A DNA stretch of 64,000 nt from Alisma plantago-aquatica (lineage: Eukaryota; Streptophyta; Magnoliopsida; Alismatales; Alismataceae). The notes under the pieces are model-generated. The model saw only the letters and a list, made by a program, of their open reading frames with translations. It was not told where the DNA came from and ran no database searches. The translations under genes and the position numbers were made by a program. The stretch lies in NCBI GenBank assembly GCA_963693085.1, contig OY856409.1, positions 244,573,558 through 244,637,557 of the forward strand, given 5' to 3'. How positions within the stretch are numbered: the first letter of the stretch is position 1; the number at the start of each line of letters is the position of its first letter. This document shows, in pieces, positions 1 through 9,808 of the stretch.

Positions 1-6
1 AAGCAT

Positions 7-2595
7 ATGATGAATCTAGATTTGATCCCTAAATATGAAATTAGCAACAATAAATGTGAAATCTGTGTACAAGCTAAATTGCCTAGGAAGCCTTTTCATT
101 CTGTGAATAGGAATTCAGATATTTTGGATTTAGTTTATACAGATATCTGTGAATTTAATGGTGTTGCTACGAGGAATCAAAAGCGTTATTTTATAACTTT
201 TATTGACGATGCGAGTAGATACTGTTATGTCTTTTTACTTAGAAGTAAAGATGAGACATTAGATAAATTTCAAATTTATAAGAAAGAAGTTGAAACTCAA
301 ACCGGTAAAGTACTTAAGCGATTAAGGTCTGATAGGGGAGGAGAGTATACTTCGAATTTGTTTTTGGAATTTTTCCAATTACATGGTATAGTTCATGAGG
401 TCACTGCTCCTTATTCACCACAATCAAATGGGATAGCTGAACGTAAAAACCAAACCTTAATAGATATGGTAAATACCTTACTCCAAACATCTGGATTACC
501 CAACTTTATGTGGGGGGAAGCTTTGAATACGGCTTGCCATATTCTGAATAGAGTTCCCCATAAACATTTAGAAAGTAGTCTGTTTGAGTTATGGAGAGGA
601 AGAAAATCGAGTCTTAAATATCTTCGAGTGTGGGGGTGCCTTGCTAAGGTACTTGTCCCTGAACACAAAAGGAAGAAATTAGGACCGAAAACGGTTGATG
701 CCATATTCTTGGGTTATGTAGAGACAAGCTATGCTTACAGATTCCTGATTGTAAAATCAAATATCTCTGGCATTGAGGTCAATACAATTGTGGAATTACG
801 TGATGCAACATTCTTTGAGGATGTGTTTCCCATGAAAACTGGTGTGCCCAATGAAGTTTCTCAAGAAGATTCATTCACCACAGGTTCCATTCCCGAGCAC
901 GTGGAAAGGATGACAAATGTGGGGGGCGACTCAGAACAAGCTATTTCTGAATCAGATGATTCTGAAGAAATAGTTGAACCAAGGAGAAGTAAACAGCCTA
1001 GGGCATCCAAAGACTTTGGAAGTGAGTTTCTTACTTACAATGTTGAGGATGATCCTGTTACTTTCAAACAAGCTATGGAATCTCCAGAAGCTAAGTTTTG
1101 GAAAGAAGCCGTTAATGATGAAATCCGATCAATTCTCTCGAATGGAACTTGGGAATTGGTGGATTTGCCTCATGGTTGTTCTGCAGTTGGTTGCAAATGG
1201 ATTTTTAAGAAGAAACTTAATGCAGACGGGATAATCAATAAGTATAAGGTGAGGTTAGTTGCTAAGGGTTACACACAAAGGGAAGGAATAGATTATTTTG
1301 ACACCTATTCACCTGTTTCCCGTATGACCACAATCTGAGTGCTTTTAGCATTGGCTTCCATTTATAATCTCTATATCCATCAGATGGATGTTAAGACCGC
1401 GTTCTTATACGGTGATCTTCAAGAAGATATATATATGGAACAACCTGAGGGATTTTTGGGTCGTGGGAATGAGTCCAAAGTGTGTAAAGTTGTTAAGTCA
1501 TTATATGGCTTGAAACAAGCCCCTAAGCAATGGCATGAGAAGTTTGATTCTGTGATCTCATCGTTTGGCTTTATTTCTAATGAATTTGATAAGTGTCTCT
1601 ACTGCAAGATTGTCAATAATGGATTCATTTTGTTGTGCTTATACGTCGATGATATCCTGCTTTTTGGTTCTGATATGAAAGTAGTAAAAGAGACAAAGTC
1701 ATTCTTGTGTAGAAAGTTTGAGATGAAAGATATGGGTGTCGCTGATATGATTTTAGGGCTTAAAATCATAAGGTCTACTGATGGTATAACTCTCTCTCAG
1801 TCTCACTATGTTGAGAAGATACTGGAGAGGTTTGAGTACATATCACGTAAACCTGTTAAGACTCCATATAATTCATCCAAGCCTTTGTTCAAGAATGAGA
1901 CTGGGGTTCCAGTGTCTCAATTACGATACTCTCAGATTATCGGAAGTTTGATGTATCTTATGAACTGTACACGTCCAGACATTGCGTTTGCCGTGAATAA
2001 GTTAAGTAGATACACCAGTTGTCCCGATAAGACCCATTGGGAAGCTCTTGACAGAGTTCTGAGGTATATCAAGGGAACACGTTCCCTTGGGCTGCATTAT
2101 GGTAAACATCCTTCCGTAGTCGAAAGATATAGTGATGCAAGCTGGATTGCCGTGAATTCTGGGAGTAATGGTGTCTCAGGATATGTATTCCTGTTGGGAG
2201 GAGGAGCTGTTTCCTAGAGGTCTAAGAAACATACCATATTGTCTCGGTCCACTTTTGAAGCAGAGTTGTGTGCTTTAGATGAAACCGAATTGGAAGCTGA
2301 ATGGCTACATGGACTTATGTCTAGTTTACCTATGGTAATGAAGCCGCTTCCTGCAATTTTAGTTCACTGTGACAACACTACAACTATTGCTAAGATAGAG
2401 AGTTCCAAGTACAATAAAAAACAACGTAGACACATCCAAGTCAGATTGAAATCTATAAGGGAATTAGTGTCTAATGGGGTCGTGGCTGTGGACTACGTCG
2501 GTACCAAATATAATACAGCTGATCCTTTCACTAAAGGTCTTACCTTGGCTTTAGTGGAAAAATCCAGGTTGGGGATGGGACTGAAACCCCTATAG
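7..2595 (+). pseudogene. pol: copia pol remnant: integrase, reverse transcriptase, RNase H; two in-frame stops
   Basis: One reading frame is open from the window edge to the stop at 2593-2595, apart from TGA at 1336-1338 and TAG at 2215-2217. It would make the enzymes that copy element RNA into DNA and insert it. In the first block, Cys17 and Cys20 belong to the pre-integrase zinc region. The integrase triad is Asp46, Asp109 and Glu145, with the usual 35-residue gap between the last two. Reverse transcriptase starts near residue 345 (FKQAMESPEAKFWKEAV) and continues after the first stop; its catalytic YVDD lies at 1642-1653. RNase H follows with VSGYVFLLGGGAVS just before the second stop, and the frame ends in MGLKPL, typical of plant copia. 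Both stops can be explained by single transitions, as expected from decay of methylated cytosines. There is no frameshift, so loss of function is recent. No start codon is assigned because the gene enters from outside. Confidence 0.93.
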
Positions 2596-3135
2596 ATTTG
2601 CAGGCAGTAGCAACCCAACCCAATAGAGTGGAGATCCCACAAATTGGGTTCAATGTGGTAATAACAAGCTGTCGGGTAAATCTGATGACACTATGTATTC
2701 TTGTTTGATGCTTCTTGCATCTGCGTGTCTATCTCCTGGAAACCTGTTAGTGTCATGACTGCAAGTTAGTAAGAGAGTAGTCTCTTAATGGTGTCAAGTC
2801 TTAGGACAGGATGTTAGCAGTACATCCTTGGAGACTCCAGCTAAGTGATTGTTGTTGTGTAGGCCGCAACAGGAGAATTGGGTCGTTCTCTGTTATCAAT
2901 CATGATATAAAATTTTGTATGCATGGCCTTAATGCATTGTTTTCTTTACTACCATGTCTTTATTGTGTTGTTACCAACCTATACTCTTGTACCCAAGGTT
3001 CAGGTTCAAGACTTTTCTTCACCTAGTTCCTACAGGGGTCACAGTTAGATAACTCAGGTAGATTCAAACCGAAAGGTATCTGTTGAAAGCACAGTATGGA
3101 GGATTGAATGGTAGAGCACACTACACATTGGACTT
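2596..3135 (+). other. 3' spacer of copia-1
   Basis: This is non-coding sequence between the pol stop and the polypurine tract. No conserved domain or strong repeat was seen. Such spacers of several hundred bases are common in plant copia elements. Confidence 0.7.
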
Positions 3136-3145
3136 TATGGGAGAT
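3136..3145 (+). other. polypurine tract of copia-1
   Basis: ATGGGAGAT sits directly before the LTR start TGTTAG. It would prime plus-strand DNA synthesis. The GGGAGAT/TGTT context is standard for plant copia. Confidence 0.75.
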
Positions 3146-3482
3146 TGTTAGATAAATGAAGATTGCTGTTACTGTAGCAACGCGTAATTACTGTAGCACG
3201 TAATTACTGTAGTTTCGTTACTGTAGCAAATCATTTATTTAGCATGGGTTAAGCCCAATGCATTGCAGCAAGTACATGTGAGAATGTTGTGTTATTTCTA
3301 ATGGAAATGGCAAAGAAGTTTTATCCTATATTGCTCACTCCTAGAACTTTTGTGGTCCTCATATGTAGGATCATATGGGGCACTAGTGTCCAAAGGAGTC
3401 CTAGGAAGGAGGTATGCTCACCTCCTTGGTGGGTGGGGTTACCACATCACAACGCACGCATGCACACGCGCGCCACGCCACG

Positions 3483-3591
3483 CCTGGCCTGGCCTGGCCT
3501 GGCCGGGCCGGGCTCGGGCTCGGGCTCGGGCTCGGGCTTGTGGCTTGTGGCTTGTGGCTTGTGGCTTGTGGATTGTGGATTGTGGATTGTG
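3483..3591 (+). repeat. compound minisatellite with drifting unit
   Basis: Four short arrays follow one another without a break: CCTGG units, then GGGCTC units, then TTGTGGC units, then ATTGTGG units. Each array differs from its neighbour by a base change or a change in unit length, as if one slipped array seeded the next. It lies in the U3 part of the LTR, about 150 bp upstream of the TATA box. Confidence 0.9.
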
Positions 3592-3738
3592 AAGAATGTC
3601 TTCCGTCTTCTTTTTGCACTAGGATACAACTAAGTAATTAATTACTCATGTAATTAATTGTTGCTTTCTTATTCGGATTTCTTAATCCTAATTAGAAAGT
3701 GTTTCTCTTACTAGGAATAGGATTAGGGACGTGCGTGG

Positions 3739-3748
3739 CTATATATAC
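3739..3748 (+). promoter_or_regulatory. TATA box of copia-1 LTR
   Basis: CTATATATAC is the only strong TATA-like site in this LTR. Transcription of anything to the right of an LTR promoter would read into segment D1. Confidence 0.6.
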
Positions 3749-4225
3749 ACATCTGGTCATTAGAGTTAAACACACCGAAAACAATCTTCTGCCGTCGTGT
3801 GTTTTGAGATCCCTAATCCCGAGTGCAATAGTGGTCGTCCCCGGAGTCGCTTTGTGGAGTTGTCCTCCTGTGCGAAGCGTGACTCCTCCTTCCTGTCGTC
3901 AAGACGCAGTTGTCAGGCGGTGGTACCTGCGGTCGTTGTGCTGCACTGTTAGCAGTGTAACGTGCGCGAGCGAGACATGCAAGTTTCAGGTTCGTGCCGG
4001 ATCGAGACTGGGAGAACGGTACCTATCCGTTGAGGATTGCTGGGCACTGATTTCTTTAAGTAACACGTTCGTTTCTTAACAAACGATCTGGTTTGCGAAT
4101 CTAACTCCTGTTTTCTATTCTCCTGCTTTGTTTGTTCTTTGCTTCTTATTTTAGATATGCCTGAATTGTTAATTACATTACACCTGTCGCTGTTGTATGA
4201 ACGACAATAACAAATATTAACAACA

Positions 4226-6580
4226 ATTTGTAGAGATTGGATCTCATATATTGTACTTAACTTGCTTTCATTTCCCATTAGAGAAGGAAAGAATAGAAAT
4301 CGCCCATGTTAATCTAAAAGAAGTGCTCAGTGTTGTTTTGCTTTTATACGTTATTGGTTCTCAAGATAAATCCGGCGATGATAACTCAGGAAGAGTTTAT
4401 AATTCACTTTGACCATGAAGCTCAAATGTTTGAGTTCCTATTTAAACAAAAAAACACAGGCTACTCGTTCGTCCTACGGACAAAGATTATATACCTATTT
4501 ATTACCGTACAACAACGTTCATCTAGAGATGATGATTTCCAGGAAGTGTCTCATTATTCTGCTTGAAGATTATATACCTGCGACACGTCCTCATTAGGGG
4601 TGTCAGCTGAGAACACCATAATGCTCGCTATGTAAATCAAGACCTTCAAGGCGACACATCCTCATTAGGGGTATTCCATGAGATGGCTGGCGAGAATTCT
4701 TCACCATCATATCGTTTGGACTTTGGAGCAGCAGGCTCTCATATCTGCCAGCATATGGACGCTTGCTTCCACCAGACCTCAAGCTCTGGACGCTTGCTTC
4801 CACCAGACCTCAAGTACTTTGGAGCAGCAGGCGAGAATTCCGTGGAAAGACCCCTCTAAGCTCTGGACGCTTGCTTCCACCAGACCTCAAGTACTTCCCG
4901 GCCCCCACGATTTGAAGCTGACCCCACAGGTTGACGACGAACGGCGGAATGGACCATCGCTGCTGGAGAAAAACCGTTCTTACAATTTGACCATCACTCG
5001 CCCAGCGCGTCGTTCATCTTATGCTAACCGTCCCGAAGGCTGCCTCAGGGAGAGTCACAAATGTCGGGAGCCCTCGGGCTTCGTTTATCCCACATCGGCT
5101 AATAGCGATGTAGCAGTACGCTTGAATATTCTCGACGGAGAACCGTTGCATAAGCGATCGGTGATGATAGTTTGCACGGACGCAGTCATCCATGACTTGC
5201 ACTGTCCTGCACTGTCCGATTTCTGATGAAAACAGCCCTTTTGAGCTCTTTCATTTTATTTTATCTCTGTTTTTTTTTCCTTCCAAAATCCTGTTCATTC
5301 ATGTCGATTTGGTGGAAGCCGCATGTTCTACGCACACATGAACATGTGATAAAAATCAAAGGTTGGATATTCGACTAGATAAATGTCGTTATTAGGCTAA
5401 AGGTGTATACGGCGGCTACAAGAAAATCTCGTCTGCTGATCAATAATGTTTGAAATAACGTTTTAACTGCTGCGATTATGCCTGCTACAACAATGTTGTG
5501 GTTTTTTGGTTTGGGTTTGCCAAGCGTTCCAAATTTGCAGAGGATTCCTTTCATCAGCCTAAAACAACAGTGTTAGTTAAAATCCTAATTGCCTTTGGAT
5601 CTCCTACTGTAGGGTACCATCATGGGTGTTTGGTATGTGCTTTGGTGGAGTTCAAAGTGACTAGTTGAAAAAAGCCAACAATTGATTCAAACAAACCTAT
5701 AATCGGTTCAAAGTCGGGATGTTATAACAAAACACTTACATCGAGTCTTCAATTGGATTGTTGATCCCAATGATGAGTCAAGAGTAGATTATGGTGATCG
5801 CCTAGCTGCGCTCTTCAACGAAGGTGGTTTGGGCATCAAGAAGATGGGGGATACCGTCAAATGGGACACATTGCGCCGTAAATACACTTCTTTCTTGAAT
5901 CTGATTCCATCTCGTCCATTTGGCTCAGTCGGCGGTATGGGACTAGGTTCAGGGAACAAAAAGACATGCAGTGGGGATTTTCCAACAACTGGAAGCACAT
6001 AGGACCCATATGGGGTTAGTTTCACCACTAGTTTACACCCTCGTGGGGGTTGGGATGGGGGTACTGAGCTTTTCAGACTTGTTTATAAATGCATTGGAGG
6101 TGGTACACATGCGAGGCTCGCTATGCCTTGTTGGGCCTCTAATTAGGAGCATTTTTTTGGTTGAAATAGAGATGTGTATTTTTAGGGCCATCCACAAGGG
6201 AAAGTGATGACTAGTTTGTGTGCCCACGGTGATGACTGACTTGCACAATCTGGTTTCAGACAAAAAATAACACAATTGAGCTCTTGATCTCCTACTGTAG
6301 TATAATTACCACATTTGTATTTAATTGGTAAAGTAGGGTTTACCTAAATGATTACATGCTTGATTAGATTAAACATCATTTAGACTTGATTAATGATAGT
6401 AGATCAATTGTGTTGTTTCAAACCTAATAAGAAACTCTAACTATGATTTTAGTTTGAAGAATTAGGGTTTGAGAAATGTAAACCCTAATTGGCAAAAATT
6501 AGGGGTTTGATAGTACATGAATATGGAGTTTGATCAGCATAGCAGTGTGGTAAATGATTTTTCATATTTTCTACAAGTTT
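4226..6580. other. segment D1: duplicated non-LTR segment, copy A
   Basis: This 2355-bp stretch matches 34699-37043 (2345 bp) at roughly 98 percent by eye. Neither copy has LTR-element landmarks, so it is the oldest recognisable substrate here, into which Ty3 element G inserted. It has internal duplications: GGACGCTTGCTTCCACCAGA occurs three times (4757, 4788, 4865), and CCTCATTAGGGGT occurs twice. An open frame at 4678-5226 is not maintained in the other copy because of a 10-base tandem insertion near 5205, so I do not call it a gene. It may be decayed host DNA or an old transposon. Confidence 0.75.
5744..6001 (+). pseudogene. unidentified open frame in D1, possible gene fragment
   Basis: One frame is open for about 86 codons and reads like a protein rather than noise, including NWIVDPNDESRVDYGDRLAA and FNEGGLGIKKMGDTVKWDTL. 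It has no start codon of its own. It ends at a stop after TTGST, and the same frame continues for about 45 more codons beyond. In the second copy (36217-36463) the codon after KMGDTVK is a stop. I do not recognise the family. It could be a fragment of a host gene exon or of an old transposase; context gives no help. Confidence 0.3.
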
Positions 6581-9500
6581 TGTTACAACCCCAACTTTTG
6601 AGTTCATTTGGTGAGAAATGTAATTTCCCATATTAAAGATATTGGAACAAGTAATGATATAGTTTGTCTTGAATAAATGAGTTTTGTTTACAATAGCCTT
6701 GTTGATTGTTTTTTGGGCTTTATTGGCTATTGGGCCCAATAACAAGGAAAGGACAAAAGAAACTCCATTATTTGAGTAAATACGAAAAGGAAGAAAAGAA
6801 AGATGTAGAAACCTCTAGAAGGCAAAAGAATATAATCCAAGGTTGGATTTTGTTTCTCTTGGGTTCCTTGGGTTCCAAGGAGTTCAAAGTTGCAAAGATA
6901 ATACAACAAGAAAAGAAATGAGCAATTAAATATTTCTTTATTAAGAAAGAAATTGAAAACCATGATAAAATGTGGAAAATAAGTGGAAAGAGGCATAATT
7001 GAGTTATCCTTAGAGGATTTTTGTATCCATAAAGTTCCTAATGTTAAAAGGAATTCTAATAAGGAAAATAAAAAGAGAGAGAAAGAAAAGAATTAATTAA
7101 GTATTGCTTTATTTAGAGGAAATATGAGATAATGATAATATTAAAAGAAATATGTGGAAATATGGATAATAAATCCATATTGGATGAGATTTCGTATCCA
7201 CATAGTTTCTAATGGAAAAAGGAATCAAAATAAGTAATATAAAAAAATAGGAGAGAGAAAATATGCATAAAATATGTCTTTATAAGTGATAACTTGCATA
7301 TGAAGAAAAGTCCCTTATACTTTCGAGTTTGAGTCCCAAACTTGGTACACAAGTAGCTAAAGTCATCAAGGACTTTCCTTTAAAATTTGGAATTAAAAGG
7401 ATAAACGTCCTGAGAGATATGAATTTTGTAAGTCCTAAAGTGTAAAGGATAACTTTAAAAGTCACAATTTATTTCTGACTTTGTTCTAATATGTGGCCTA
7501 ATAGTCGTTGGATCCTTGATCCAACGGTGTCTACTTTTTGAGTAAGATCAAGAAAAGGGAACAGTAGGGAGAGATTTCCTAATCTATTCTCTTGGCACAC
7601 AATCCATGTGCAGACCTGGAAGTTCTTCCATTGGACTCAGGAGGGAAACCCGCACCTGCCCATCCCAAAATTAAGCTGTTTCCATGTGGGAAAGGGATTT
7701 TCCCAAATCCCAGTTAGTATAGGAGACCAGAAGGACAGTTATCCTTGCGATGATGCCTATTTAAGGTGCCAATCCCAGACATGAGGCAACGAGGGGATCG
7801 TGTCGTTTTCCCCCAGCCTCTCTCGCGGACAACACGTTGCTCTTGTGAGCTATCTCGGGCACGGAGCTCCCTTGCGGTTTGGGTGCTCTGTTCCTACGGA
7901 GGAACAGGGGACACGACCCTGCGGAGAGCATGGCTCAGTAGTCCAGTTCCTTCTCATCACTGCTAGTGGCCACCATCGGAAGTTCAGGGACGGCGGACGA
8001 CAGTCGAATCTGGGCAGGCGTCTTGGGCGAGCTGTGCTCGCAGAGAGTGACTAGGTGGTAGCGACAGGAGGAGCATCTGTAAGCAGAAGTTCGCATGAAG
8101 GAGAAGAGGGGAAGGGAGTGGATCTGGGTGTCGGGTAGGTGGATCCAGAAGTAGGATCTGCGAGCCAAAAAAAAAGAGGAATTGCAAGAAGAAAAAGGTT
8201 TGAAAAGGACATGTGGCGCTCGATTATTGGCCAAGGTGAGATTATTTTGCGTAAATCCTAACTATTTATGGGTAACTCGAATATAAACAAGTAATACATG
8301 AAAATTGATCAGGAGAATGTGAGGAAGCTAATAAAAATACTTTTAGATCTTGATATTGATCGTAGTTCTAAAAGTACTCTAAGTTGACAATGTTTATGCA
8401 TTAAACTATGAAGAAACCCTAATTGTGTTTAGAAATTGGGTTTAATGTCTTAATTATGTTATTTTGAGATATAATAACCTATGGGGAATAATAAGAAGGA
8501 TTGAACCTGATTAAGATGATAATATGCTTGTTTTAGAGTTTTGTACACATGAAGATGCATAATAGCTTAGAAACCCTAACTTAAGGTTAATGGTTGCTTA
8601 TGAGATATAATTCGAAATCCTTTATATAAAACTGATGTTAGGTTAAACTCAAGCCTAGTAGATGATAAAAAAGGCTCTAATGTGAATATGTGAGTAATTA
8701 GGGTTTTACACCTTGAACTGTTGTTTTAGGGTTTTGTGGATATAAATGAGGAAAGTTGTAAAAAGATCTAAAAGAACCCTAATGAAACCCTAAATCAGAT
8801 TAGAAACCCTAGAAAGTCAATCCAAGTCAATTAAATAGATGTATTCTTGGTAAAGTGTAGTAATTAGGTTACGTATGCTTTTCAGGAATTATGTGATTAT
8901 TGAACTTATTCTTAGATTACTTACTAGCTTGGAATTGTTATTAGCTTGTTGAATATGCAAATCAGGTATGTAGTTAATTACGATTAATCGCATTAGTTTT
9001 CCCGAAGGTTTCCCAGATGGTTAATCGCATTGATTGAAACTAAACAGTTTGGATGTTCATACTGCAATTATAAAATCACTATGGTTATCACAATTATAAA
9101 TACATGTGTATTCTCGCACCTACATGCCACCCTGATGGAAGATGCCATAAAGGTCAGGCCCAAGAGGGTAGACCAATGGGAACCATGAGAGGTGACCCCA
9201 GACACCAAGCTCGGGAATGAGAAGGTGGTCTATGTTGCATGACTATGGGGCACCACGAGAGGTGACCCCCAGGCACCAAGCTCGGGATTGAGAAGGTGGC
9301 CTTAAGTCAATGGCAAAAGAGAAACCCTAGAGGGGTATTCCAGGGTTAGGGTAAAAGCGGTGGAGAATGACACATCGAAAATGTAAATTGGTTTGTTAAT
9401 TACCCTAATTGTGATAATTAAATTGTTAGACATATTTGTGAAATTTTGGTTCTTCCCACATACCAGCATATTCCTATCTGCTGACTAACGTTTTGTTTGT

Positions 9501-9794
9501 CGGCGTTTTAGGTACAACAATTGAAAGAACAAACAGTAAAGTGACACATTGTGGAAAAAAGAAATAAAGTGCAAGGAGGATTAGATAGAATGAATCCAGG
9601 CTGTGGATAGAGTAGTTTACCAAAGTTTTAAAAAGGTATGAAAAGTTTTATTCTATACCAATTTTCAGTTTAGTTAGTAGAATTTCATAATTATTATTGA
9701 TTATTTGTCGAACCTTTGATCCTGTTAATTGAATAATGACTCTGACCTTCGGGTCTCCCTTAATTAGGGGTTAACGGGAGACGGGGTCGTTACA
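6581..9794 (+). repeat. 5' LTR of G1 (3214 bp)
   Basis: It begins TGTTACAACCCC, a common start for Ty3 LTRs, and ends GTCGTTACA two bases before the primer site. The G2 5' LTR is 3201 bp once its insertion is removed. It contains a weak TATA-like CTATTTAAGG (7757-7766) followed by a GC-richer leader (7790-8230), and a tandem block near 9170-9300 in which CACCAAGCTCGGGA recurs. The unoccupied target of element P is at 8857-8861. Confidence 0.88.
7757..7766 (+). promoter_or_regulatory. probable TATA-like element of G LTR
   Basis: CTATTTAAGG is conserved in all three G LTR copies (also 38211-38220 and 59389-59398), and a GC-rich leader follows it. It survived the deletion in the third copy. Core-promoter function is inferred from position and composition. 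Confidence 0.4.
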
Positions 9795-9796
9795 AT

Positions 9797-9808
9797 TGGT
9801 ATCAGAGC
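9797..9808 (+). other. primer binding site of G1
   Basis: TGGTATCAGAGC is complementary to the 3' end of plant initiator-Met tRNA and lies two bases after the LTR end. It fixes the element's orientation. Confidence 0.92.

Larger units (their letters stand above)
1..4225 (+). mobile_element. Ty1/copia retrotransposon 'copia-1', 3' part
   Basis: The 5' LTR, gag and protease lie left of the window. What remains, in order, is the pre-integrase zinc region, integrase, reverse transcriptase, RNase H, a 3' spacer, a polypurine tract and a 3' LTR. Integrase before reverse transcriptase is the copia order. The right end is set at 4225 because from 4226 the sequence matches a second copy at 34699 almost exactly, while everything left of it differs. 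The clade within copia was not assigned. Confidence 0.93.
3146..4225 (+). repeat. 3' LTR of copia-1 (1080 bp)
   Basis: It begins TGTTAG just after the polypurine tract and ends CAACA at 4225, where homology to the segment at 34699 starts. Near its start TTACTGTAG recurs four times (about 3168-3225). It contains a compound minisatellite (3483-3591) and a TATA box (3739-3748). The 5' LTR is outside the window, so the right end rests on the paralogous empty site. An alternative end a few bases to the left, at TTAACA, is possible. Confidence 0.8.

Noticed and set aside
4715..4770. Frame in D1 reading FGAAGSHICQHM, reminiscent of a copia protease active site
   Set aside because: The match is short, the flanks do not fit gag or protease, and the stretch is part of a local triplication that creates similar words.
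5055..5090. HKCREPSGF in D1 as a zinc knuckle
   Set aside because: The required Cys and His spacing is not met and the order relative to the protease-like word would be reversed.
8776..8815. AAACCCTA words in G LTRs as interstitial telomere DNA
   Set aside because: The words are scattered and spaced irregularly; there is no run of perfect telomere units.
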